DNA from: an uncultured Pseudomonadota bacterium
Lineage (GTDB): Bacteria; Bdellovibrionota_B; Oligoflexia; Oligoflexales; CAIYRB01
DNA length: 47,521 nt
Assembly: GCA_903915625.1 (NCBI GenBank)
Contig: CAIWTN010000221.1
Coordinates: 1 to 47,521, forward strand
Reading direction: 5' to 3'
Shown: positions 16,616 through 26,065 of the stretch, piece after piece
How positions within the stretch are numbered: position 1 is the stretch's first letter
Layout of the letters: each line of letters begins with the position of its first letter
Translations under genes and position numbers: made by a program
The notes under the pieces: model-generated
Told to the model about the DNA's origin: nothing
The model's database searches: none
Seen by the model: the letters and a program-made list of their open reading frames with translations, nothing else

Positions 16616-18298
16616 ATGCGTTTAGCAGCATCCATAGTAGCGTCGTTGAGATTACCTAGTGCGTGTGTTGCCGTGGCCCTTTGTGCGCCAATGATTTCGT
16701 GCAAAAAAGGAACACGTTCGTCGAAACTAAGCTCAGCCCTGGAAAACACTTCTGACCTGATTACCGTCAACGGCGGTGTCGTCGATGCGCCTACTGAATG
16801 TCGCAATACATTGATCAATGTCCTTTCGAACAGTATCGCTGATGGTTTACTAGCCAACGGCGCCCTCACCGGCTTAGGGACGGATTATCCGACCGGCAAA
16901 AAATTAGCTTCCGATAGCGTCTACTTCCAACTGCTGCGCATTGCATCTGTAGTCGATTGGGAGCTTAAACAAGCGGTGGCAGAAGCACTGTCGCAGGGAT
17001 GCATGCCTCAAGACATCAGCGTCGGTAGCGGCACTTTCGACCAAAATTACGCAGCAGGACTACCGGAAAGATTCCAGTCTGCGACTGCCGCGCTGCGGCG
17101 TTCAGAGTCACTATTACCCATATCCATGAATCTACCGACCATTGTCCAAATTGATAACATGGAAAAACCACAAGCCTGGCCGAGTCAATCCACGCTATCA
17201 CCGGCGCATAGACAGGCTCAAATCTCCGGCACGACCGCCAAGCTGCACTATTCAAGAGAGATGATCTCACAAAATCAAGACATCAAAGAAAAACTGCGTG
17301 CTATGCTTGCGGCATTGACTCCTGTCGCCTCGACTTTGACTGCGACCATCCCACCTGCAGGGAGTGGTGACCCCAAGATATATGCTGAGTTTTATCTGCC
17401 GCCACTCAGTGAGTTTAGCGCAAAAGACATTAATGATGTGAATACCTGGCAGCTAAGCCGCGGAATAAAAACCATGGCTTTACCGCGAGAAGTCGACGTC
17501 AACGTCGCTCGCATTACCCACATCGGCTACCTGGAAAGTGCGGAAGAAGCGCGCGAACCTTTAATTAAATTGCAGCTGTTCAAAGATTTCAAAAAACCCG
17601 ATCAACTTCAGGTACGGATTATTTTTGGTGAGTTGGATCCTAACGGTGCCGATCAGGGCACTCTCCCGCTCAACTTCACTAACTATAAAAATGCATTTGT
17701 TATCTCCTTCTATCCAAACCTGGTCATCGATCCAGACGATAGTAAGATTCTTCGAAATCTGAAGACAGACATTAATACCGTCGCGAATCAGTTCCGCATC
17801 GAAGCGCGCATCCATCAAATTACTCTTAACTTAATTCGCGAATCAAAAAAGGACCCGACTAAGCAAGGGATTGACTCGGTGCTCCTGAAGCCGCGTTTTG
17901 CGATGAAGGACTCCGATCTATCTTTTAGACTGCATCAGGTGAGTGATAGCCCGGAAGAATCAGCCACTCTAACTCGCGTGGGCTTTATCTGCGCGCCTGC
18001 AACAGCTGACGCAAAGCAAAGTTGCTACCGCGATTTCGGTGCTTTCACTGATCTACACAACTACCTAGTCGAAGGTAGCGGCAAGCTCACCACCAAACTT
18101 GCACGCAGGACGATGTCAGTCATCAATCTACTGGTGAAGCACAACTCCAGATTTCTGATTAACTGGAATATGGAGGCGATCGAAAAGGCTATGGACACTG
18201 AATTTGCCGCCATCGTTTCTGACTTTTTAGAACGTCAGGACGAACGCCGGCACGACATTCGCAGTCGCCTAGAGCAAACCTTCTACACCGAGCCCTAG
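16616..18298 (+). CDS. Large lipoprotein of unknown function, partner of the hydrolase
   Basis: Encodes 560 aa. A GGGAGAG site precedes the ATG. The signal sequence ends in MISC followed by KK (Cys29), a plausible lipobox. No known domain is recognised in the mature protein. It is mixed alpha/beta, with two pairs of Cys (about residues 62 and 125, and later in a CAPATADAKQSC segment) that could form disulfides. It follows the alpha/beta hydrolase by 15 bases, so a shared function such as a chaperone, receptor or binding subunit for that enzyme is inferred. Its stop is one base from the stop of the convergent peptide transporter gene, leaving no room for a terminator between them. Confidence 0.65.
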   Translation: MRLAASIVASLRLPSACVAVALCAPMISCKKGTRSSKLSSALENTSDLITVNGGVVDAPTECRNTLINVLSNSIADGLLANGALTGLGTDYPTGKKLASDSVYFQLLRIASVVDWELKQAVAEALSQGCMPQDISVGSGTFDQNYAAGLPERFQSATAALRRSESLLPISMNLPTIVQIDNMEKPQAWPSQSTLSPAHRQAQISGTTAKLHYSREMISQNQDIKEKLRAMLAALTPVASTLTATIPPAGSGDPKIYAEFYLPPLSEFSAKDINDVNTWQLSRGIKTMALPREVDVNVARITHIGYLESAEEAREPLIKLQLFKDFKKPDQLQVRIIFGELDPNGADQGTLPLNFTNYKNAFVISFYPNLVIDPDDSKILRNLKTDINTVANQFRIEARIHQITLNLIRESKKDPTKQGIDSVLLKPRFAMKDSDLSFRLHQVSDSPEESATLTRVGFICAPATADAKQSCYRDFGAFTDLHNYLVEGSGKLTTKLARRTMSVINLLVKHNSRFLINWNMEAIEKAMDTEFAAIVSDFLERQDERRHDIRSRLEQTFYTEP

Positions 18299-18299
18299 C

Positions 18300-19739
18300 C
18301 TAGATGGCATGGGTTCCCATTGACTTCTTGAGTGGTTTCACCATTAACATGATAGCTGCACCCGCAGCTAAGCCAAGTACCGTTAACAGGCCAAAAAAGG
18401 CCTCTTTCGGCATCATGGTGTAGAGTGCACCGATGTAACCTGACAGAATGTTGCCGAAGAAACTCGACAGGAACCACATTCCCATCATCATCGACACCAT
18501 ACGCGCAGGCGATACCTTGGTGACCAAGGAAAGCCCGATGGGCGACAGATAAAGTTCCCCAACCGTTAAAAGCAGCGTACAGACTACGAGCCACAGTAAG
18601 CTGCCCTTGCCGGCACCAACGAGGACAGCACCGGCTGCCATGATGGTGAACGACAGTCCGACAATAGCGCAGCCAATGGCCATTTTTGCCACACTTGACG
18701 GTTCCTTACCCGTTTTGGCTTGCCTTAACCAGAACATGTCGAGCAATGGTGCAAAGATAAAAATAAAGAATGGATTGAAGGACTGAAACCATGTCGACGG
18801 AATGGTGAAGCCAAAAATCGTCGGCCAAATCGTGTTTTCGTCAGCCCACGACTGCATGGTATTTCCCTGCTGCTCGTAAACAGCCCAGAAAACAATGTTA
18901 AGCATGCAGAGCACAAATAGCGCACCGATGCGCTGCCACTCTTCCGATGAAATCTTCTTGGGCTGCTGCTCACTGACAGACGGCGAGTGACCCGACTCAG
19001 ATTCTGAGGACTGCGTCGCCATCTTCAAATCGGGAGCGAGAAAACGCTGACCACCCATATATATTAACAGGCCAAGGACCATGCCGATGCCGGCTGCAGC
19101 AAAGCCATAATGCCAGCCAAACACTGCCGCCAAAGTGCCGCACACTAGGTTGCAGATGAACGCACCTAAATTGATGCCCATATAAAAAATCGTAAAAGCA
19201 CCATCTCGCCTTGGGTCATCTGCTTCGTATAGGTTACCCACCTGCGTCGAGATGTTGGGCTTGAAGGCACCGTTACCCAGAATCAATAGAAGCAAGGCCA
19301 GGAAAAACCAGTTCTCGAATGCCATGACAAAGTGGCCAAGCGCCATCAAAAGGCCACCGAACACCACTGTCTTACGCTGGCCCCAATAGCGATCTGCAAT
19401 CAGCCCGCCAAGCAGCGGCGTCAAATAGACGAGGCCGGTATACCATCCGTAAATTACTGAAGACTGAGCATGCACGTCACCCGGCAGCAAAGACTGAATC
19501 CAGCCCCAACCCAAGACATCGGCTGGGTTCCCAGCGACTTTGTCCGAGCCACCTTGGAGTAGCTGCCGACTGGCGACAAAGAGGTAGTTCACCATGTACA
19601 GCTTCAGCAAGCCGCGCATCCCATAGTACGAGAAACGCTCCCACATCTCGGTGAGGAAGAGAACAAAAAGGCCAGCGGGGTGACCGAAGAGGGTGTGTCT
19701 ACTTCTGGGGCGTGGGGAAGCCGAAACTGCAACTGTCAT
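18300..19739 (-). CDS. POT-family proton-coupled peptide transporter
   Basis: Encodes 479 aa with 12 to 14 predicted membrane helices. The first helix carries EMWERFSYYG (Glu31, Glu34, Arg35), the ExxERFxYYG proton-coupling motif of the POT/PTR2 family. The FYMGINLGAF segment is the second family signature. The protein imports di- and tripeptides with protons. It is the last of three minus-strand genes (amylase, MFS transporter, POT), 37 bases after the MFS gene, and its end converges on the lipoprotein gene with a single base between the stops. The ribosome site is weak, which suits translation from a shared message. Confidence 0.93.
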   Translation of the reverse strand: MTVAVSASPRPRSRHTLFGHPAGLFVLFLTEMWERFSYYGMRGLLKLYMVNYLFVASRQLLQGGSDKVAGNPADVLGWGWIQSLLPGDVHAQSSVIYGWYTGLVYLTPLLGGLIADRYWGQRKTVVFGGLLMALGHFVMAFENWFFLALLLLILGNGAFKPNISTQVGNLYEADDPRRDGAFTIFYMGINLGAFICNLVCGTLAAVFGWHYGFAAAGIGMVLGLLIYMGGQRFLAPDLKMATQSSESESGHSPSVSEQQPKKISSEEWQRIGALFVLCMLNIVFWAVYEQQGNTMQSWADENTIWPTIFGFTIPSTWFQSFNPFFIFIFAPLLDMFWLRQAKTGKEPSSVAKMAIGCAIVGLSFTIMAAGAVLVGAGKGSLLWLVVCTLLLTVGELYLSPIGLSLVTKVSPARMVSMMMGMWFLSSFFGNILSGYIGALYTMMPKEAFFGLLTVLGLAAGAAIMLMVKPLKKSMGTHAI

Positions 19740-19776
19740 ACATTACCGTCGCTAATCAAGGGTCACTACTCAAAGG

Positions 19777-21039
19777 TCACTGCTCAAAAAAATCCAAATC
19801 GCGCCCAAAGGACTCGCTCAGGCGCCAGAAGCCGAAGAACGAGAGGACAAAACAACTCAGACCGACCGCTACTATGGCACCCATCAGTCCGATGGGGCGG
19901 GTCAGAGCTTCAACAGCCAAGGTCAGTATCACAACGGAACCACGAAGGATATTGGGAACCGAGGTCGCCACGGTGGCTCTTAAATTCGTGCCAAATTGCT
20001 CGGCCGGAATGGTGACAAACAAGGCCCAGTAACCACAGCACAAACCCAACCCCACGAACACAGCATAGTAAAGTTCCGGACTCGCCTGTTTGATGGAAAG
20101 GAAGGCAGCAAACACAGCAAGCATGGTGCAGATCATGATGATGACGGCGCGGCGACGACTACGCCAGCGCTGGCTCAGCAATCCGGCAAGCAAGCAGCCG
20201 GTGGACATACCGATGTAAAAATACAAGATGCTGTCCCCAGCAATCACCACCCCAGTGGCACCCAGGGCCCGGCAAATCTCTGGTGAAAACGTCGCCAAAA
20301 TGCCAATGACAAACCAAATCGGCATACCTAATAGTACACAACGAGCAAACCGCTTAAGTCGCTGAGAGTCGGTAAACAGTGAAGCCCACTGCCCCCGCCT
20401 AATCTGCTTCAACTCCATCATGTGCGCAAACATCGCCGTTTCGCCCAGCGGTAGCCGCGCCCCTAAAGCGACCAAGCCCAAAATGCCACCCACTAAATAG
20501 CAAGTTTGCCAGTCTGAATGGAGCGACATCACCGCCGCCAAGATAGCGCCGGTGACACCGATGCCTGCCACAAAAGAGGTGCCTAGACCACGGGTTAGGC
20601 GGGGCAAAGCCTCGCTCACCATGGTGATTGAAGCTCCCAATTCACCAGCCAGACCCACACCAGCCAAGAAGCGCAAAGCACCGTACCATTCGACATTCGT
20701 GACATAGGCATTGGCAATGTTAGCCACTGAATACATGGCAACCGATGCAAACAATACGGTCATCCGACCAATGCGGTCGGCAACTACGCCCCAAAGCAGA
20801 CCGCCAATCAACATACCCAGCATCTGTAGATTCAGCAGGCGGACTCCAACATCTAGCAGCTCATTCTCGGCGACCCCCAAACTCGTCAGGCTCTGGATCC
20901 GAACAACGCTGAATAGAAGCAGGTCGTAAATGTTAACGAAGTTGCCCAATGCCGCAGCGAGAACAGCGCGGTTGAAAACGGTGTCGCGCCAAGATGCGGG
21001 TGTCAGATCTGAGTGCGAGGACGTCGTCATGTCATTCAT
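19777..21039 (-). CDS. MFS transporter, metabolite:proton symporter type
   Basis: Encodes 420 aa with 12 predicted membrane helices. The GGLLWGVVADRIGRMTVLF segment after helix 2 is MFS motif A, and RFLAGVGLAGELG in helix 4 resembles the sugar/metabolite symporter group. Substrate cannot be read, but it sits 71 bases after the alpha-amylase gene on the same strand, so maltose, maltodextrin or glucose uptake is the natural guess. An internal ATG three codons in is an equally good start. Confidence 0.82.
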   Translation of the reverse strand: MNDMTTSSHSDLTPASWRDTVFNRAVLAAALGNFVNIYDLLLFSVVRIQSLTSLGVAENELLDVGVRLLNLQMLGMLIGGLLWGVVADRIGRMTVLFASVAMYSVANIANAYVTNVEWYGALRFLAGVGLAGELGASITMVSEALPRLTRGLGTSFVAGIGVTGAILAAVMSLHSDWQTCYLVGGILGLVALGARLPLGETAMFAHMMELKQIRRGQWASLFTDSQRLKRFARCVLLGMPIWFVIGILATFSPEICRALGATGVVIAGDSILYFYIGMSTGCLLAGLLSQRWRSRRRAVIIMICTMLAVFAAFLSIKQASPELYYAVFVGLGLCCGYWALFVTIPAEQFGTNLRATVATSVPNILRGSVVILTLAVEALTRPIGLMGAIVAVGLSCFVLSFFGFWRLSESFGRDLDFFEQ

Positions 21040-21110
21040 CCAGCATTGTCAGTGACTTAAAGCGAGCCACGACAGCTCGCATCAGACTCCAATTGTCAGT
21101 GATCCGGAGC

Positions 21111-22991
21111 TTAGCGCAGAAAGACTCCATCCGCACCAATTTTACCACCACCGTTCCTGACATAGATCGCGGCGGAATGCGCTCTCACTGCGAATTTGAG
21201 TTGGCCGTCCGCCACTACCGCCTCGCGCCCAGTAACGGCGTCGCGATAGGTGCCGGGCCGGACATGGTTTACAACAACCTCCTGGTCGGCATTCGCCGCC
21301 AGTGCCACCACGGCATAGCTGCCACTTTCTGCGTCATCCCGCACAAAGGACATGCCACTACCCCACTCGTGCACCTGCGCCATCTGACCTTTTTGCAGAG
21401 CTGGGATCTGACGCCTAATCAGATTCAACCGTTTGATATGTCGGGCTAGCGGGTGCGACAGCGACTGCTGCGCTTCCTTACCTTCCAGGTGGTCACCAAA
21501 ATAGGCACGTCCAGTTTGATCGAGAGTCATACTGCCACCGTCGATGTCCTGTGGACGACCTTTTTGGAACTCGATCTCTTCCCCGTAATAGAGACAAGGG
21601 ATACCACGGATGGTCCAGAGCAAGTTGTAAACCATGGCAGCCTGCCAAGTCTCACCACCAAAGCGGAACTTAAAGTCATTGTCCGGGCCGACATCGTGGT
21701 TCTGAAAAAACGTGACCAACTTGGTGGCATCGCCGTAAATCCAGTCCCAAGCGAGTTGCTGCCCTATACCGGAGAAATTCCCGCGCAAGATGTTGTCACG
21801 AAACGTAGAGAACAAAGGAAAATCCAGTACGGAGAAACCAGAGTCTGGTCCTGAGCGGGGGTCTGCCGGTGAGGTCGCGCGCCGGGTGTACCACCAGGGC
21901 CTGATCGTCGCCGAGCCATTGTCGTTGCTCAGTTCTTGGCCGAGTCCTGTGCCCTTCACTAGATTTTCGCCAAATACGAAGACGCTCGGCTTATAGGCGC
22001 GCCAGTCGTCGATGAATTCCAGTAAATTATCGCGCTCGATATGCTTAGCCGTGTCGACTCTAATGGCATCGACACCCATATCCATATATAGATGCATGGC
22101 CTGATTTAGATAGTCTTTAACGTTTTGGTTTTCCGTAGCCAAATCAATGGTGTCGCCGGCCATGTGCTTGCGCTGCAGGGCCTTCGGATTCTCCCAGTCG
22201 CCACCCGACATAAATCCGTCTAGATGGTACCAACTGGGATCTAAATGAGCCGGATCGATGCCGAAAAAACGCTGCGGCTGATACCCGGGTCGCGGCACGA
22301 CCGTTTTGGTAACTGGGTCCGTTAGAGGCACTTCCCCCTCAGGGTCACTCTGCGCCCTTTCGATAAACCAGTCAGGCGCCTTACTATTGTCATTATCCTC
22401 GCGGTAGCGACTGCGGTAATCACCGAGATTCCCTTGGTAGGGGCCGTTGCTTATCTTTTTCCCGTCGGCTGTGCGGAAATACTTAATCGGCAGGTGATCG
22501 ATCCAAACTTGATCGCGAATGCCGTACTGGCTGGAGTGGTTAATCACCACGTCTTGAATCAACTTCATGCCCCGGGCATGAACGGCATCGATCAGATCCT
22601 GATAAGTCGCATCAGTGGACTCCAGGCGCGGGTCTATACGATTCCAGTCGTAAGCATGGTAGCCATGATAATCGAGCCCGCTGCGATTTTCCACTGGTGG
22701 TGAGATCCAAAGTGCGGTGAAACCAAGCTCTTGGATGTAATCAAGCTTCTGAATGAGACCGCGGAAGTCACCGCGCCAATGGGGATCCCCAAATTTAATC
22801 CGGTCACGATTGTAGTAATTATTGGTAGCATCACCGTCGAAAAAGCGTGCCGTTAGCACGAAATAGATCGATTCCTCGCGAAAGTCGACAGCATGCTGGG
22901 CTTGCCGCTCAGCCTTTTGTCCGGTAGTCAGAGGGTAGGCACTTGCTACGGAGCTAGAAAGGCTTAAGAGCAATGCAATCTGACTCTTCAT
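21111..22991 (-). CDS. Secreted alpha-amylase family enzyme (GH13)
   Basis: Encodes 626 aa with a Sec signal peptide (about 1-18, ASA). All four GH13 regions are visible: DVVINH (about 147-152), GVDAIRVDTAKH with nucleophile Asp313, FGEN with acid Glu342, and FFQNHD with Asp433. The (beta/alpha)8 barrel spans most of the protein and a short C-terminal beta domain follows. It cleaves alpha-1,4 glucan bonds outside the cytoplasm. It heads a minus-strand run with an MFS and a POT transporter. The 81-bp gap to the divergent FtsH gene (22992-23072) must hold both promoters. Confidence 0.94.
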   Translation of the reverse strand: MKSQIALLLSLSSSVASAYPLTTGQKAERQAQHAVDFREESIYFVLTARFFDGDATNNYYNRDRIKFGDPHWRGDFRGLIQKLDYIQELGFTALWISPPVENRSGLDYHGYHAYDWNRIDPRLESTDATYQDLIDAVHARGMKLIQDVVINHSSQYGIRDQVWIDHLPIKYFRTADGKKISNGPYQGNLGDYRSRYREDNDNSKAPDWFIERAQSDPEGEVPLTDPVTKTVVPRPGYQPQRFFGIDPAHLDPSWYHLDGFMSGGDWENPKALQRKHMAGDTIDLATENQNVKDYLNQAMHLYMDMGVDAIRVDTAKHIERDNLLEFIDDWRAYKPSVFVFGENLVKGTGLGQELSNDNGSATIRPWWYTRRATSPADPRSGPDSGFSVLDFPLFSTFRDNILRGNFSGIGQQLAWDWIYGDATKLVTFFQNHDVGPDNDFKFRFGGETWQAAMVYNLLWTIRGIPCLYYGEEIEFQKGRPQDIDGGSMTLDQTGRAYFGDHLEGKEAQQSLSHPLARHIKRLNLIRRQIPALQKGQMAQVHEWGSGMSFVRDDAESGSYAVVALAANADQEVVVNHVRPGTYRDAVTGREAVVADGQLKFAVRAHSAAIYVRNGGGKIGADGVFLR

Positions 22992-23072
22992 TTTGATTCT
23001 CGCTGGGTGACGGTACTTGGCCCTTAGTTTTACCCGTCACCTATGTGAAAGTCCAGGGTCCGGGAGCTAAAC

Positions 23073-25022
23073 GTGGCCACACATGAGCAGCAGACTGAAA
23101 GGCAAGTCGAGAACCGGACCGACAGGCAGGCTGACGACCCCCCCTTGTTTAGACAGCCAGCATTTGGATGGAACATCCTTGCGACGATACTGATCATCGG
23201 GCTTGCGATCGCCGTGACGCTCACGACGCAGCGGAAGTCGCCACCGGTTGTGGCCTTACCGTATAGCGAATTCCTCCAAGCACTCGAAGCGGGCCGCATT
23301 GTCAATGTGACGCTCTCGGATCAAATACTGACTGGTGACATGCGAGCGCCAGCTACAACGACAGCTACAGCACCAGATCAATCAGCTCCTATCACGCGAT
23401 TCACAAGTGTGGCCTTTGACGACCCTGGCCTGGTGCAAAAATTGCACGATAAGCATGTGCAGTTTGAGCGTGAAGTGTCCTCCGGCTCGCTACTCTCTAT
23501 TTTCTCCTGGGTTCTACCTTTGCTTTTGTTTTACGGCCTCTGGAGCTTTATTTTGCGCCGCGCGGGGAAAGCCCAAGCAGGCCTACTGACCATGACCAAG
23601 TCAAAGGCCCGGGTGTATATGGAGAAAGGCATTAAGACCACGTTCGCTGATGTGGCTGGCGTCGATGAAGCTAAAGAAGAACTCAAAGAGGTCGTAAACT
23701 TCCTCAAAGAGCCGCAGCGCTATAGTCGCCTCGGTGGTCGCATGCCCAAAGGCGTGCTTCTGGTCGGACCCCCCGGCACTGGCAAGACCCTACTAGCACG
23801 CGCAATCGCTGGCGAAGCGAACGTGCCGTTCTTCTCAATAAACGGCTCAGAGTTTGTCGAGATGTACGTCGGCTTAGGTGCAGCACGCGTACGCGATCTC
23901 TTTCAAGACACCAAGCGCAGCGCACCATGCATTTTGTTTATCGACGAGATCGATGCACTGGGTAAATCACGAGCATTAGGCGCGGGTGGACTCAGTGCTA
24001 ACGACGAGAAAGAGCAGACTCTAAATCAATTACTCGCCGAGATGGACGGATTCGATCCGCGCGAAGGTGTCATTTTATTAGCTGCTACAAATCGCCCCGA
24101 AATTCTCGACCCGGCCTTGCTGCGCGCAGGACGCTTTGATCGGCAGGTTTTAGTATCACTCCCGGACCAAGCGGGACGTGGGCAAATCCTCCGTGTGCAT
24201 TTAAAACGCATCAAAATGGCTGCTGCCGTGGATGTGACAAAAATTGCCGCGTTGACAGCAGGCTTCTCTGGCGCTGATCTGGCGAATCTAGCGAACGAAG
24301 CTGCGTTGGTGGCGACTAGGCGAGACGGCAACGATGTAACGGAGGACGACTTCACCAGAGCCATTGAACGCATCGTCGCTGGACTAGAGCAGAGATCTAA
24401 AATCATGAATCCAGCCGAGAAGCGGCGCGTTGCGTTCCACGAAATGGGCCACGCAACCGTGGCTCTAGCCCTGGGCACCAGCGAAAAGGTACACAAAGTT
24501 AGCATTATCCCTCACGGAATTGGCGCTCTTGGCTATACTTTGAGGCGTCCAACCGAGGACCGCTATTTACACGTCAAATCAGAGCTCACCGCCAAGATTG
24601 CCGTTCTTTTGGGTGGCCGTGCGGCAGAAGAAGACGCTCTTGGCGAAGTGTCCACTGGCGCAGCCGACGATTTGGCAAAAGCGACAGCTCTCGCTCGCGC
24701 CATGATCGTCAATCTTGGCATGAGTGAAAAGATGGGACTGGCTGTTTGCGAAGAGCGACCAGCTCAGCTCCTCTCTCCAACCACACTGGGTCTAAATGGC
24801 GGCACCATAAGTAACGCAACCGCGCAGCTGATTGACGAGGAGATCCACCGCATTCTAGACGAGGGATACACCTTGGCGACAAAAGTGATCCGGGAGAACA
24901 GTAAATTCCTTCACGCAGGTGCCGATCGCTTACTCGCTATAGAGACCTTGGACGAGACGGAACTTAAGCAACTCAGTGCCGCCTATAGATTGCCGCTGTT
25001 AAATGTTGATGAGGGAGTCTAG
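23073..25022 (+). CDS. ftsH: ATP-dependent zinc metalloprotease FtsH
   Basis: Encodes 649 aa. GTG is the start, with GGGAG 7 bases upstream. Two membrane helices (about 33-50 and 141-160) flank a small periplasmic domain. The AAA domain has Walker A GPPGTGKT (232-239), Walker B ILFIDEID (287-294), the pore loop FVEMYVGLG and the second region of homology with arginine finger (ATNRPE...GRFDR). The protease domain has HEMGH (456-460) and the later Asp in the AADDLAKAT segment as third zinc ligand. It degrades misfolded and regulatory membrane or cytosolic proteins as a hexamer. It stands alone; no hflKC or tilS partner is adjacent. The N-terminal 30 residues are unusually polar and long, and the gene could be a second FtsH copy. 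Confidence 0.95.
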   Translation: MATHEQQTERQVENRTDRQADDPPLFRQPAFGWNILATILIIGLAIAVTLTTQRKSPPVVALPYSEFLQALEAGRIVNVTLSDQILTGDMRAPATTTATAPDQSAPITRFTSVAFDDPGLVQKLHDKHVQFEREVSSGSLLSIFSWVLPLLLFYGLWSFILRRAGKAQAGLLTMTKSKARVYMEKGIKTTFADVAGVDEAKEELKEVVNFLKEPQRYSRLGGRMPKGVLLVGPPGTGKTLLARAIAGEANVPFFSINGSEFVEMYVGLGAARVRDLFQDTKRSAPCILFIDEIDALGKSRALGAGGLSANDEKEQTLNQLLAEMDGFDPREGVILLAATNRPEILDPALLRAGRFDRQVLVSLPDQAGRGQILRVHLKRIKMAAAVDVTKIAALTAGFSGADLANLANEAALVATRRDGNDVTEDDFTRAIERIVAGLEQRSKIMNPAEKRRVAFHEMGHATVALALGTSEKVHKVSIIPHGIGALGYTLRRPTEDRYLHVKSELTAKIAVLLGGRAAEEDALGEVSTGAADDLAKATALARAMIVNLGMSEKMGLAVCEERPAQLLSPTTLGLNGGTISNATAQLIDEEIHRILDEGYTLATKVIRENSKFLHAGADRLLAIETLDETELKQLSAAYRLPLLNVDEGV

Positions 25023-25039
25023 CTACGTTCGCTACAAAC

Positions 25040-25279
25040 TCAGTATTTTCGGGACGTTTCTGAAAGTGCCTGACCCCAACAGCACAAATCCGCGCACAAC
25101 GGATTGAAGTAATTATAGTTAAAATAATAATACCCCCAACAAAATCCGTAGCAGGAAGATTCACACCTTGGATCCCAATCAGGACCGTCCCTACTGCCGG
25201 GCAATTCACTGGAACACTCACCCGCCCAAGCTAAGCTCGCTGAAAGTACTAGTCCCAATATGATAGTCATTAATTTCAT
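25040..25279 (-). CDS. Tiny exported cysteine- and tyrosine-rich peptide
   Basis: Encodes 79 aa from the ATG at 25279 (GGAG 8 bases upstream); a longer in-frame version is not supported. A clear Sec signal (residues about 1-19, cleavage after AWA) leaves a mature peptide of about 60 residues. It carries seven Cys, in the order one, then a C-x3-C pair, one, and a C-x3-CC group, plus an aromatic YYYFNYNYFN centre. This composition suggests a disulfide-stabilised secreted peptide. No known family is recognised. It is convergent with FtsH and lies close to a decayed asparagine-synthetase-like gene on the other strand. Confidence 0.6.
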   Translation of the reverse strand: MKLMTIILGLVLSASLAWAGECSSELPGSRDGPDWDPRCESSCYGFCWGYYYFNYNYFNPLCADLCCWGQALSETSRKY

Positions 25280-25430
25280 TGGGGGTACTCCAATTAAAGC
25301 CCAAGTTAAAGTCACAATTGATCACTAGCACAGCAATTCACGACATAAAAGCTCTGTCACGCACAACCATTGGACCTCAAATTGCATAGATAAATGCGAG
25401 TCTTCGCATTCTTCGATGAGGAACGCAGTG

Positions 25431-25890
25431 ATGAGCGGAATCTTCGGAATTTGTAAATTAAATGGAAATCAAATTCAGATTTCGGACATGAAGATCATGG
25501 CGTCTTTGCTTAAACATCGCGGCCCTGATGCTGCTGCCTATACCTTGTTAAATAATAACACCGTGGGCTTAGGGCAGAATGATTGCGGCTCGCGATCACA
25601 TTGGCATCAGGCCAATATACTACAAAAAAGATGCTGAAGAACTAATGTTTGCTTCCGAAGCCAAGGCGATTTTAGCGCTGTCTCGGGTCGAACGCCGAAT
25701 TTCAAATCAGTATTTAGCGGGAGTCCACGTAGGTACCATTCCTGTAGATGTATGCGCATTCGACGGAATCAAATGCTTAAAACCAGCGCACCTGCTTGTC
25801 ATCGAAGATACAAAGGTCCTGCCACCAACACCTTATTGGAACTTAAGTTTTACACCAGATTTTACCATGAGCCGCTATGATGCCAGATGA
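25431..25890 (+). pseudogene. Decayed asparagine synthetase (glutamine-hydrolysing) remnant
   Basis: Two overlapping frames match consecutive parts of the AsnB glutaminase half. The first (from ATG 25431) begins MSGIFGICKLNG and reaches LLKHRGPDAAAYT and GLGQ. The second, one frame over from about 25579, carries ARDHIGIRPIYYKK, MFASEAKAILAL and FDGIKCLKPAH. About 70 residues that normally join these blocks are missing, with a frameshift at the join. The synthetase half with the SGGxDS ATP motif is absent. The catalytic Cys that should follow the initiator Met is Ser, so even the ancestor may have been a non-glutaminase AsnB-like enzyme of a biosynthetic cluster, or the change came with decay. 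A further open stretch to 26080 might be degraded continuation but shows no clear similarity. Confidence 0.8.
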
Positions 25891-26065
25891 ATCGCTTTAT
25901 TTTAAACGCTTAGACGCATTCATAGGCTTCGCGCTTAGCACGCAAGCCATAAGCCAAATGTTTATCGAGAACCGTCCAGCCACAGACTTATCGTTTCCAA
26001 TCACCGAACGTCCGAATTACTTTGGTTTTAAAGGGACAAGATCGAGACAGGGATCAGCGATGAGC

